Assembly: GCA_944324205.1 (NCBI GenBank)
Contig: CALUVK010000021.1
Location: 1 to 15,810, forward strand
Length of the DNA stretch: 15,810 nucleotides
Direction of reading: 5' to 3'
DNA from: Candidatus Gastranaerophilales bacterium
GTDB lineage: Bacteria; Cyanobacteriota; Vampirovibrionia; Gastranaerophilales; Gastranaerophilaceae
Shown here: positions 1 through 6,689 of the stretch, piece after piece
How positions within the stretch are numbered: the first letter of the stretch is position 1
Layout: every line of letters begins with the position of its first letter
Program-made: the position numbers and the translations under genes
The notes under the pieces: generated by a model
Database searches by the model: none
The model's input: only the letters and a program-made list of their open reading frames with translations
What the model was told of the DNA's origin: nothing

Positions 1-23
1 TACTTACAGGCCGGTTGTATTAA

Positions 24-68
24 CCTATTTACTGATTCACTTATTCACTACTCACCACTCACTAACTA
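24..68. repeat. Short tandem octamer/heptamer repeat at flagellin 3' end
   Basis: Read on the plus strand this stretch is three 8-base units (CCTATTTA, CTGATTCA, CTTATTCA) followed by three 7-base units (CTACTCA, CCACTCA, CTAACTA). The last unit overlaps the flagellin stop codon at 66-68. The units resemble the octamers at 1715-1746 and 12339-12370. Function is unknown; cyanobacteria are known for short tandemly repeated heptamers (STRR), but membership in that family is only a guess. Confidence 0.45.
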
Positions 69-1697
69 CAACAACTGAAGCGCAATACTCGGCGTCTGAT
101 TAGCCGTCGCAAGCAATGTAGCGGAAGCCTGCTGCAAAATCTGATTACGAATATAAGCACTGGATTCTTCTGCAATATCCGCATCTCTGATTGTCGAGCG
201 GGTTGATGTCAAGTTCTCTATACTTACGGATATGGATTCTAATGCCGATTCAAGACGACTGTATGCTGTACCGAAATCCGTCTGTTTCGAATTTATCATT
301 GAAAGAGCTTCATCAATCCTTGCAAGAGAATTTCGTGCAGCAGACGAGGACGAAACATTAACCGATAGACTGTAGCCCAGGTTTAAATTCAAAGATATCT
401 GCGAGCTTAAAGAAGAATCGATTCCCACCTGAAACTTTATCTCGCCCGGAGGGGTCATAATAGTTGTCAAAACAGAGCCGTCATCGACATAACTTTCTGC
501 AAAAGGAGACAATCCTTCGTTTACATAACCGTAATAGGAAATATTACTAAATCTAGCAGAAGGATTTGTTGTATACACTACTGCTGCTACACGGGTATTT
601 GTCTTTGCACTGACTTTTGCTCTTGTATAACAATTTGATACTTCAAGAGGAGAGCTTAATGCACCTATTAAACCTCCGACATCGCTTACTGTTCCATACA
701 CAGAACCTAATGCATAACTATTTCTCACAGTTCCGCTATATATTTGTCCGACTAAACCACCGACTCTTTGTCCGCCGGTTGCATCCACATTTGCATAGCT
801 ATCCTCTAGTACCGCACTTATACTTACCTGACCTACCAATCCGCCAACGCTGGTAGAACCATATACTGTACCATTTGAAACATAGCAGTTGGAGACACGA
901 CCGTTTAACATGCCAACAAGACCTCCAGTATAATATCCGCCTTTGATATTAACATTTTCAAGACCAACATTCAGAACTTTAGCCCCGCCGTATACCTGCT
1001 TAAATAATCCGCCGCTGCTTGAACTATCATCCCTGGTAAAATTTCTTATTACATAACCATTTCCGTTAAATTCACCCAAAAACCCGTTTTGAACATCTTT
1101 TCCAATAGGTGTAAAATTATATCCTTCAAGGTCAATATCGTTCATTAGAATATATTTACCGCTCAAATTATTGTTTATTGCCTGAAGTTCATCTGCTGTT
1201 TTTATAACCGTATACCCTTGAGCAATAGCTTCTTCTTCGCTGAGCGGAGTTATATCTTTTACAAAACCTACAGTATCATCTTCATTAAGAAGATTTACCC
1301 CATTGTATTCTGTATTTGATACAATTCTTGCACATTCAGCAAGACGGGCATTTATTTCCTGCTGAATTGCATTAAGAGAGGTTTGACCATAAGTTCCATT
1401 TGCAGCCTGTTCTGTCAAGTCGCGAATTCTCGATATATGATCTGACATCAAACTCAGACTATCCATGGCTGTTGTCAGCATATCAAGACCATAGGCCGTA
1501 TTATCCTGTGCTACCATATAGGATGAAAGCTGAGTTGAAAGGGAAGTTGAGATTGAAAAATTTGCAGCATTATCTTTTGCATGGTTTATTTTAAACCCGC
1601 TTGTCATACGCTCGATGGCTTGATTTAGGCCAAGAGTGGAAGCTTGGAGGTTTGATTGAACGATTAGCGATGAGAGGTTGGTGTTAATTTTTAGCAT
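66..1697 (-). CDS. fliC: Flagellin with GLUG-repeat outer domain
   Basis: Structural protein of the flagellar filament, exported through the flagellar type III apparatus; 543 aa with no Sec signal. Residues 1-138 are the conserved N-terminal D0/D1 helices (SRIRDLTEQAANGTYG near 89-104, YNGVNLLN at 131-138). Residues from about 417 to 543 are the C-terminal D1/D0 region, ending NQTPSIALQLL. Between them, residues 164-222 match the lead-in usually seen before GLUG repeats (KYILMNDIDLEGYNFTPIG, then FNGNGYVIRNFT). GGL[VIF]-type repeats then start near 229, 258, 285, 313 and 341, spaced 27-29 aa, with the G-x-V-x-N-x-Y pattern of the GLUG motif. Such repeats are known mainly from surface adhesins, so the exposed filament face is probably a beta-solenoid. 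There are three cysteines (C122, C271, C356), uncommon in flagellins. The start ATG at 1697 has GGAG at 1704-1707, six bases upstream. No convincing sigma-28 site was found for this gene. Confidence 0.95.
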   Translation of the reverse strand: MLKINTNLSSLIVQSNLQASTLGLNQAIERMTSGFKINHAKDNAANFSISTSLSTQLSSYMVAQDNTAYGLDMLTTAMDSLSLMSDHISRIRDLTEQAANGTYGQTSLNAIQQEINARLAECARIVSNTEYNGVNLLNEDDTVGFVKDITPLSEEEAIAQGYTVIKTADELQAINNNLSGKYILMNDIDLEGYNFTPIGKDVQNGFLGEFNGNGYVIRNFTRDDSSSSGGLFKQVYGGAKVLNVGLENVNIKGGYYTGGLVGMLNGRVSNCYVSNGTVYGSTSVGGLVGQVSISAVLEDSYANVDATGGQRVGGLVGQIYSGTVRNSYALGSVYGTVSDVGGLIGALSSPLEVSNCYTRAKVSAKTNTRVAAVVYTTNPSARFSNISYYGYVNEGLSPFAESYVDDGSVLTTIMTPPGEIKFQVGIDSSLSSQISLNLNLGYSLSVNVSSSSAARNSLARIDEALSMINSKQTDFGTAYSRLESALESISVSIENLTSTRSTIRDADIAEESSAYIRNQILQQASATLLATANQTPSIALQLL

Positions 1698-1714
1698 GCC
1701 AGGCTCCAGGAGAG

Positions 1715-1746
1715 TTTAGGAGTTGAGAGGTTTAGAAGTTTAGAAG
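1715..1746 (-). repeat. Four tandem octamers in flagellin 5' leader
   Basis: Read in the flagellin sense, four 8-base units follow each other: CTTCTAAA, CTTCTAAA, CCTCTCAA, CTCCTAAA. They sit 18-49 bases before the flagellin ATG. The same type of array, in the same orientation relative to the downstream gene, precedes nuoN (12339-12370). Role unknown; they could be a dispersed short repeat or a leader element. Confidence 0.6.
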
Positions 1747-1763
1747 AAGTTAAAGATATTTTG

Positions 1764-1889
1764 TCACGGAAAAGCTCGTAAGAACAGACGTTTAGCATTA
1801 CCCCCCCCCCCGTAAATACGGCTACTAGCGGGTTTGAGGCGCAGGGTATAGATACACATTAATAACTGCTCTGCTAACTTCTTTGACAT
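1764..1889 (-). CDS. Possible 41-aa ORF containing an 11-G homopolymer
   Basis: Minus-strand ORF beginning MSKKLAEQLLMCIYTLRLKP, with AAGGAT at 1898-1903, eight bases before the ATG at 1889. After SSRIY the frame enters eleven G (Gly-Gly-Gly-Gly), then reads NAKRLFLRAFP and stops at 1764-1766. An upstream in-frame ATG at 1949 exists but has no visible ribosome site. With ten G the frame stays open to a TAA at 1691-1693, overlapping the flagellin start region and giving about 65 aa; with twelve G it stops at once. Base composition is visibly richer in G+C than the flanking DNA. I recognise no family. It may be a real small phase-variable gene, a dispersed repeat, or chance. Confidence 0.3.
   Translation of the reverse strand: MSKKLAEQLLMCIYTLRLKPASSRIYGGGGNAKRLFLRAFP
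1801..1811. repeat. Poly-C/poly-G tract, 11 bases
   Basis: Eleven consecutive C on the plus strand (G on the minus strand), the only long G/C homopolymer noticed in this AT-rich window. It lies about 105 bases upstream of the flagellin start and inside the 41-aa minus-strand ORF. Tracts of this kind commonly change length by slippage in contingency loci of other bacteria. The count may also be uncertain in the assembly. Confidence 0.9.
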
Positions 1890-2100
1890 ACAATCATATC
1901 CTTGATTATTATACTTTATTAATGCCACATTTCCAAAAAACAGTAACACATTTTAGATTGTTTTTTTACAAAAATTTACAATCTAGCTGTAAAAATAAAT
2001 TTTTTAAATTAATATTACAAAATGTAAACATTCTAAACGCTTTATTTTCGGTATTTAGTATAACTTTTCTCCAACTAAAGTATAAAATTTGTAAAAATTA
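1890..2100. other. AT-rich intergenic region between flagellin and HD-GYP genes
   Basis: Very AT-rich stretch with no credible coding region. It contains an 8-bp inverted repeat (TAGATTGT at 1954-1961, ACAATCTA at 1978-1985) and a smaller one (AATGT/ACATT at 2021-2032). The two flanking transcription units are divergent, so regulatory sites for both are expected here. Confidence 0.5.
1954..1985. repeat. 8-bp inverted repeat with 16-base spacer
   Basis: TAGATTGT and its exact reverse complement ACAATCTA are separated by an A/T-rich 16-base spacer. It lies in the divergent intergenic region. It could be an operator-like palindrome or a hairpin. No known binding-site family is recognised. Confidence 0.4.
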
Positions 2101-2101
2101 T

Positions 2102-2128
2102 TAAAGTTTTTAAAAATTATGCCGTTAT
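2102..2128 (+). promoter_or_regulatory. Sigma-28 (FliA)-type promoter for the HD-GYP gene
   Basis: TAAAGTTT at 2102-2109, an 11-base spacer, then GCCGTTAT at 2121-2128. The published enterobacterial sigma-28 consensus is TAAAGTTT-N11-GCCGATAA. The -35 element matches 8 of 8, the spacer is exact, and the -10 element matches 6 of 8, including the key GCCG. The start codon lies 38 bases beyond the -10 element. This suggests control by the flagellar sigma factor; whether this organism's FliA uses the same consensus is assumed. Confidence 0.6.
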
Positions 2129-2166
2129 ATAAAACATAAGAAGAGTAATATGTAGGAAGGAATATT

Positions 2167-3534
2167 ATGACAGATAAAGAAGAAACTGGTGCATCACTAT
2201 TCAGCCGTTCAATTGACTTGATGGAAGATGATCCGCTTGAAGAAATTTTTGCACTCAATCTGGGTGACTTTATATCTGAATATTTGATTTCTGAAGATTT
2301 AGCAAATAAAATCGGCAAGGATGTCAAGGATAAGACAACAAAACTTAAATCACAATTAAAAGAATTGATTTCTATTTATTCATTAAATAATACTCTTTGT
2401 GTTTTAGGGTTTAATTCACAAGACGAGTATGTTGTATATAATTCTATTGCAAAAACTCTTACGCAAATTCTTGATGTAGATGCTTGTCATATATATCTTA
2501 CGCCCGAATTTACAACAGGCCTGAATCTTGAAAATAAACTTCTTGGTCTTGTTGGCTCATCTATTGATTTTGATGAAGATATTTATGCCAAAAAATTAGG
2601 CTATTCTGCAGATGACAAGTCTATTGTAGTCCAAGCTTTTAATGAATTAGAGAAAATACAGGTAAAAGATGTTTCTAAAATAGATAATTTTATACCTAAA
2701 TATGAACTCAAAGAATATGATGTAAAATCTTTAGCAGTTGTACCTATGCATAATAATGCTTATATTGTAGGTGTTATTGTTATTGAAAATTACAGAGAAA
2801 AAACCATAAGAAAGCCTTATATAGCTTTACTGGAAACTATTGGCAGATTATTTGGCACATCATTACATCTCCAAAAAGCCATTGAAGAAACCGAAGAATT
2901 GATTAATGAAGATACAATTTTTGCAGAAGAACTCCAGCACAAAAGGGCTGAATTAACAGCTCTCATAGGTGACTTAGGAGTTCAGCAGCAAGCTTTTGTT
3001 GAAAAATTAGCCAAAGCTGTTGATGAAAAAGGACAATATAAAGTTGCCCACTCACAAAATACCGCAGACCTTTCCAAAAAACTCTGCAAACAACTTGGAC
3101 TTAATGAAAAAACGACAGATCTGGTATACTATGCAGGATTATTACAAAATATCGGCAAGATTACACTGCCAGAATCATTATTTACAAATAAAGGAAAGCT
3201 CTCCAAAGAAGAGTGGGAAAAGCTCCAAAACCACCCGAATGTAGGTGTTAACCTGTTAATGAATATAAATTTTCTATCAGAAGTTATTCCTTATATCCAT
3301 TATCACAAAGAACGCTGGGACGGCGGCGGTGAGCCAGAAGGTTTAAAGGGCAATTCCATTCCGTTTGGTTCAAGAATTATAGCTGTAGCTGATGCATATA
3401 CAGCCATGACTTCTGATCGTTCATACAGAAATGCTATGGATAAAGATAAAGCACTCGCTATTATCAAGGAAGAAGCCGGAGTAAAATGGGATCCGGTAGT
3501 AGTTAACGCCCTGTTTGAAATAGTAAATAAATAA
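2167..3534 (+). CDS. GAF-like sensor with degenerate HD-GYP domain
   Basis: 455-aa soluble protein. Residues about 60-240 look like a GAF sensory domain (LAVVPMHNNAYIVGVIVIEN near 189-208), followed by a probable helical linker (about 235-275). Residues 278-455 form an HD-GYP domain, the class that normally hydrolyses cyclic di-GMP. Family landmarks are present: H295 in AHSQNTADL, NIGKITLP, NHPNVG with H356, H380, AVADAYTAMTSDRSYR with D409. However, the defining HD dyad is QN (Q327-N328, in LLQNIGKI), the second His of the HHE motif is Lys (K381), and GYP is GEP (388-390). Several metal ligands are therefore missing and hydrolysis is doubtful; a binding, signalling or scaffold role is more likely. 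The start has AGGAAGG at 2154-2160, six bases upstream, and a sigma-28-type promoter lies before it, linking it to motility. It converges with the TPR gene, leaving a 21-base gap. Confidence 0.85.
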   Translation: MTDKEETGASLFSRSIDLMEDDPLEEIFALNLGDFISEYLISEDLANKIGKDVKDKTTKLKSQLKELISIYSLNNTLCVLGFNSQDEYVVYNSIAKTLTQILDVDACHIYLTPEFTTGLNLENKLLGLVGSSIDFDEDIYAKKLGYSADDKSIVVQAFNELEKIQVKDVSKIDNFIPKYELKEYDVKSLAVVPMHNNAYIVGVIVIENYREKTIRKPYIALLETIGRLFGTSLHLQKAIEETEELINEDTIFAEELQHKRAELTALIGDLGVQQQAFVEKLAKAVDEKGQYKVAHSQNTADLSKKLCKQLGLNEKTTDLVYYAGLLQNIGKITLPESLFTNKGKLSKEEWEKLQNHPNVGVNLLMNINFLSEVIPYIHYHKERWDGGGEPEGLKGNSIPFGSRIIAVADAYTAMTSDRSYRNAMDKDKALAIIKEEAGVKWDPVVVNALFEIVNK

Positions 3535-3554
3535 ATTTACAATAAATATTTATT
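3523..3554. terminator. Weak AT-only hairpins between convergent genes
   Basis: GTAAAT/ATTTAC pairs around the HD-GYP stop codon (3523-3540), followed by the 14-base perfect palindrome AATAAATATTTATT (3541-3554). Lying between convergent genes, these might end transcription on both strands. The stems contain almost no G or C, so this is a weak call. Confidence 0.25.
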
Positions 3555-3555
3555 A

Positions 3556-4212
3556 CTATTCAATATCCTTATCTTGCAGTCGAATTCTTGTATCAGAATA
3601 ATACTCGTTATTAAGTTTATCAGCATTCTCTGCACGTATAATTTTATCGGACAATTGCTCATTGGGACTGATTTCAGCTGCGAAATGAAGATACTTTAAA
3701 GCTGATTTGGTATCACCGAGTTTTAAACATGTATCTCCCATTTTATAAAGTGTGTCATAATGCCTTGTATACCCTTTACGATACGCTATGCGGTACATTT
3801 TTAGAGCTCTCTTGTACATTTCACGTTTATAATAAAATTCTCCAAGTCTAAAAAATGGCTCCGGCTTACTTTTATCAACACCTATTGCATCAAAAAAACA
3901 TCCTTTTGCATATCGGTCTTTGCCAATTATATCGTATAATATACCGAGCTTTATTTTGTATTCTATATTTGCCGGATTTTTATGTGCAAGCATGTGGTAT
4001 AAATTAAGTGCAGCTGTCATGTCATCATTTAAAGTTTCATTTTTCAATGCCAGATGATAATAAAACCCCGCTTTTTCTTCCAGTTCTGCTTCATTTAATT
4101 TTGAATAATCAACCGGTATCTGATACTCCAGACCGCCCTTCAGTGCCGGATATGCCGGTACAGTCATAAATAAAATCAAAAATGTAAATAAAAATTTAAT
4201 CAATCGGCGCAT
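3556..4212 (-). CDS. Secreted TPR-repeat protein
   Basis: 218 aa. The N-terminus is a clear Sec signal: MRR, a hydrophobic core at about residues 5-17, then VPAYPA with likely cleavage near residue 20-23, so the mature protein is exported (periplasm or outside). The remainder is helical with tetratricopeptide-type repeats, clearest at about 118-150 (FFRLGEFYYKREMYKRALKM) and 153-184 (YKMGDTCLKLGDTKSALKYL), with more degenerate copies at about 47-117. TPRs mediate protein-protein contacts; the partner is not evident. The final 30 residues are charged and fall outside the repeats. It is transcribed divergently from the nuo operon, which may be coincidence. No Shine-Dalgarno sequence is visible before the ATG at 4212, so the start rests on the signal peptide. 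Confidence 0.8.
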   Translation of the reverse strand: MRRLIKFLFTFLILFMTVPAYPALKGGLEYQIPVDYSKLNEAELEEKAGFYYHLALKNETLNDDMTAALNLYHMLAHKNPANIEYKIKLGILYDIIGKDRYAKGCFFDAIGVDKSKPEPFFRLGEFYYKREMYKRALKMYRIAYRKGYTRHYDTLYKMGDTCLKLGDTKSALKYLHFAAEISPNEQLSDKIIRAENADKLNNEYYSDTRIRLQDKDIE

Positions 4213-4296
4213 ATTATTTAACTTAATATTACATAATAATATCTATTATATCAGAAAGTTTTCTAGTAAAATATTTTTAAGAGGGTGCATGCACGG
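4213..4296. promoter_or_regulatory. Divergent promoter region of the TPR gene and nuo operon
   Basis: 84 AT-rich bases between divergent starts, so promoters for both are expected here. On the plus strand TAAAAT (4267-4272) is a candidate -10 for nuoA, but no good -35 is placed before it. On the minus strand TATAAT (complement of 4245-4250) is a candidate -10 for the TPR gene, also without a clear -35. A short inverted repeat, AGAAA/TTTCT, lies at 4253-4264. Confidence 0.35.
4279..4285 (+). promoter_or_regulatory. nuoA ribosome binding site that decides its start
   Basis: AAGAGGG lies 11 bases before the ATG at 4297. An in-frame GTG at 4285 would overlap this purine run and leave no room for ribosome binding, so ATG 4297 is preferred as the nuoA start. 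Confidence 0.5.
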
Positions 4297-4650
4297 ATGA
4301 AAGAACTAATTTGTTTATCAGTATTCATAGCATTATCAACACTGTTTGCAATATTAATGGTACTTGCAGGGTTCTTATGCCAGTACAAAAAGAAAAATAA
4401 AGTCAAAAATTCAACTTATGAATGCGGCATTGAACCGATATCTGATGCAAGAATCGAATTTGATGTCAGGTATTTTAACTATGCAGTTATGTTTTTAATT
4501 TTTGACATTGAAACGATTTTTCTTTATCCGTTTGCTGTATATATAGATATTCTAGGGTTATTTGCCGTAATTGAAGCTTTTATATTTGTAATATTACTTT
4601 TATTAGGACTCTTCTTTGCAATAGAAAAGAAAATGTTGAGGTGGCTGTAG
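4297..4650 (+). CDS. nuoA: NADH-quinone oxidoreductase (complex I) subunit A
   Basis: Small membrane subunit of complex I (NuoA/NdhC/ND3), packed beside NuoH, NuoJ and NuoK near the quinone site. It has 117 aa from ATG 4297, close to the roughly 120 usual for the family. Three membrane helices are visible (about 6-28, 63-83 and 88-111). The signature cytoplasmic loop and second helix are intact: YECGIEP, then DARIEFDVRYFNYAVMFLIF and DIETIFLYPF. The loop cysteine in YECG is the one known in the family to change accessibility with enzyme state. It is the first gene of an eleven-gene operon, and its last bases overlap nuoB. The alternative start GTG 4285 would add four residues. Confidence 0.95.
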   Translation: MKELICLSVFIALSTLFAILMVLAGFLCQYKKKNKVKNSTYECGIEPISDARIEFDVRYFNYAVMFLIFDIETIFLYPFAVYIDILGLFAVIEAFIFVILLLLGLFFAIEKKMLRWL

Positions 4651-5186
4651 TGAATAATATAATCGTAACTTCAATAGATTACATCTTAAATTGGAGCAGA
4701 GCAAATTCCCTCTGGCCGCTTACATTTGCCACATCCTGCTGCGGAATTGAAATGATGCAAACAGTAGCTTCGGATAACGATATTGCAAGATTCGGTTCGG
4801 AAGTTTTTAGAGGCTCTCCTAGACAAGCTGATTTACTAATTTGCGCGGGTACAATTACACACAAAATGGCACCGGTTCTTTTAAGATTATATGAACAAAT
4901 GCCTGAGCCTAAATATGTGATTGCAATGGGTGCATGTACATGCGGAGGCGGAATGTTTGCAGATAGTTCCTATTCAGTAATAAAAGGAATTGATAAAATT
5001 ATTCCGGTAGACATTTATCTCCCGATGTGTCCGCCTAAACCGGAAGCTTTGTTAGACGCAATAAGAAAATTGCAAAAGAAAATAAAAAAAGAATCAATTT
5101 TAACGAGAAAAGAGTTTGTAAATTCACATACTTCCAATCTTGAAGAAACTGATGGAATATTGGAAGTCAAAGGAGGTTTGATATGA
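4650..5186 (+). CDS. nuoB: Complex I subunit B, cluster N2 protein
   Basis: Connecting-arm subunit (NuoB/NdhK/PSST) that holds [4Fe-4S] cluster N2, the last iron-sulfur centre before quinone. Numbered from GTG 4650 (178 aa), the four N2 ligands are all present: the adjacent pair C30-C31 in TSCCGIEMM, C96 in MGACTCGGG, and C127 in PMCPPKPEA. An extra C98 follows two residues after C96, where many relatives have a non-Cys residue. GTG 4650 shares its G with the nuoA stop (TAGTG) and has GAGGTGG at 4638-4644, five bases ahead, so it is preferred over the in-frame GTG at 4641. The C-terminal tail (about 150-178) is variable in the family. The stop overlaps the nuoC ATG by 4 bases (ATGA). Confidence 0.95.
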   Translation: MNNIIVTSIDYILNWSRANSLWPLTFATSCCGIEMMQTVASDNDIARFGSEVFRGSPRQADLLICAGTITHKMAPVLLRLYEQMPEPKYVIAMGACTCGGGMFADSSYSVIKGIDKIIPVDIYLPMCPPKPEALLDAIRKLQKKIKKESILTRKEFVNSHTSNLEETDGILEVKGGLI

Positions 5187-5617
5187 ACTGGCATGAATTT
5201 CAAAGAATTTTTAATGATTGTAACCTAGAGGGGGACAAAATTATTATCAAATCAAAACTACATGAGGTAATAAGTTTTGTTACCGCAAATTACACATATA
5301 ATTTATTAAAAGAAATTATAGCCAATGATAAAGGAGATGGAAAAACAGAACTTATTTATCATCTTTATTCAGTCGATGATGATGAAGATTTGTTTATTTC
5401 TATCACGGTAGAAGGCGAAACGGAAAGTGTTACTGATATTTTTAAATCTGCAATTGCCGACGAAAACGAAATATATGATTTGTTTGGAGTAAAATTTACC
5501 GGCAATGAAAATTTAAAAAGACTTTACATGCCTCAAGACTGGAAGGGTTTTCCGTTGAGGAAAGATTATGTTCAAGATGATACGAGGTTAGCGTGGAATG
5601 ACGATAACGAAGCTTAA
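5183..5617 (+). CDS. nuoC: Complex I subunit C (30 kDa-type)
   Basis: Connecting-arm subunit (NuoC/NdhJ) that packs against NuoD and NuoB; it carries no cofactor. 144 aa, shorter than usual, with the N-terminal part trimmed. The diagnostic C-terminal motif is present: ENEIYDLFGVKF at about 98-109, then LKRLYMPQDW and GFPLRKDY. The start ATG overlaps the nuoB stop and is preceded by AAAGGAGG at 5169-5176, a very strong ribosome site. The 3' end overlaps nuoD by 20 bases. It is a separate gene here, not fused to nuoD as in some bacteria. Confidence 0.93.
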   Translation: MNWHEFQRIFNDCNLEGDKIIIKSKLHEVISFVTANYTYNLLKEIIANDKGDGKTELIYHLYSVDDDEDLFISITVEGETESVTDIFKSAIADENEIYDLFGVKFTGNENLKRLYMPQDWKGFPLRKDYVQDDTRLAWNDDNEA

Positions 5618-6689
5618 ACTTAATCTCGGGCCTCAGCACCCTTCTACTCACGGGGTTCTGAGGCTTATACTCGAACTCGACGGAGAAAAAATTCTCTCCT
5701 GCGAGCCGGATGTCGGCTACCTGCATCGGGGCATGGAAAAAATGGCGGAACAAATGAGCTATATCCAATATCTTCCGACTGTCGACAGGATTGATTATCT
5801 TGCAGGATGTTTTTATTCGGAACTTTTATGCAGAATTGTTGAACAGGCACTTAATGTTGAGCTTCCCGATAAAGTAAGAGCAATAAGGGTCATGCTTTTA
5901 GAGCTAAACAGAATTGCTTCCCACCTTCTCTGGACAGGGTCATTTCTTATGGATTTAGGCGCAACATCTCCGTTCTTTTATACGTTTAGAGAACGGGAGA
6001 TGATATTGAAATATTTTGAAAAACTTACCGGTCAGAGAATGATGTATAACTATTTTGTTTTTGGCGGACTCCGAAAAGATATTGACTATCTCGAAGATGT
6101 TCAGGAAATTATTAATATTTTGCCAAAAAAAATAGATGATTACGAAAAAATTATTACTGATAATCCGATTTTTTTAAAGCGTACGGAAGGAAAAGGTATT
6201 CTTGATAAAGAAACCGCGCTTAATTATGCAATAACGGGGGTAAACCTTAGAGCAAGCGGGGTGGATTTAGATTTCAGAAACGGAGATTATTTATATAAAG
6301 GTTTTGATTTTAGAACAATTGTTCTTGAAGAAAAAGATTCTTGGGCAAGGTATAAAGCAAGAATTATGGAAATGCGAGAATCTTGCAATATTATTCACCA
6401 AGCGCTTGAATATTTAAAAACAGCACCCACGCTTGAACAAAGATTAATTAATCCGCTTAATTTAAAACTTCCTGAAGGTGACTATTCTGCCCAAATCGAA
6501 GCACCAAGAGGACTTGCAAGCTGCTTTATTCGTTCTGACGGCGGTGATAAGCCATACAGACTCAAGTGGAGAACAGGTTCTTATTATTCCGTAAACCTTT
6601 TGAGAAAACTTCTTGTCGGAGAATACCTAAACGATGCAATTGCTATTGCCGGTTCGCTTGACTTCATTTTACCGGAGGTTGATAAGTAG
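5598..6689 (+). CDS. nuoD: Complex I subunit D (49 kDa-type, quinone site)
   Basis: Connecting-arm subunit related to the large subunit of NiFe hydrogenases; with NuoB it forms the quinone pocket. 363 aa, somewhat shorter than the roughly 390 usual. Key parts: LGPQHPSTHGVLR at 10-22 with H14 and H18 in the quinone loop, GYLHRGMEKMAEQ at 40-52, and RIDYLAG with Y67 at the position of the quinone-binding Tyr. FFYTFREREMI and LRASGV are also present. The C-terminal region has APRGLASCFIRSDGG, where relatives usually have a Glu after PRG, and it ends PEVDK where GEVDR or a similar form is common. The Cys ligands of hydrogenase Ni are absent, as expected. It starts inside the nuoC tail with ACGAGG at 5582-5587 upstream. 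Confidence 0.95.
   Translation: MTITKLKLNLGPQHPSTHGVLRLILELDGEKILSCEPDVGYLHRGMEKMAEQMSYIQYLPTVDRIDYLAGCFYSELLCRIVEQALNVELPDKVRAIRVMLLELNRIASHLLWTGSFLMDLGATSPFFYTFREREMILKYFEKLTGQRMMYNYFVFGGLRKDIDYLEDVQEIINILPKKIDDYEKIITDNPIFLKRTEGKGILDKETALNYAITGVNLRASGVDLDFRNGDYLYKGFDFRTIVLEEKDSWARYKARIMEMRESCNIIHQALEYLKTAPTLEQRLINPLNLKLPEGDYSAQIEAPRGLASCFIRSDGGDKPYRLKWRTGSYYSVNLLRKLLVGEYLNDAIAIAGSLDFILPEVDK

Noticed and set aside
617..856. 79-aa plus-strand ORF inside the flagellin gene
   Set aside because: Antisense shadow of the GLUG repeats, His/Leu-rich, no family.
976..1208. Diversity-generating retroelement target in the flagellin
   Set aside because: No reverse transcriptase, template repeat or adenine-biased variable copy was found; the repeats are ordinary protein-level GLUG units.
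2045..2068. Minus-strand sigma-28-like site for the flagellin
   Set aside because: TTTTCGGT and TAACTTTT (as read on plus) each match 6 of 8, but the spacing is 8 rather than 11 bases, and the site would leave a leader of over 300 bases.
4285..4287. GTG as nuoA start
   Set aside because: It overlaps the only purine-rich ribosome site; ATG 4297 gives correct spacing and family length.
4641..4643. GTG 4641 as nuoB start
   Set aside because: It falls inside the GAGGTGG ribosome site; GTG 4650 is better placed and gives the common stop-start overlap.
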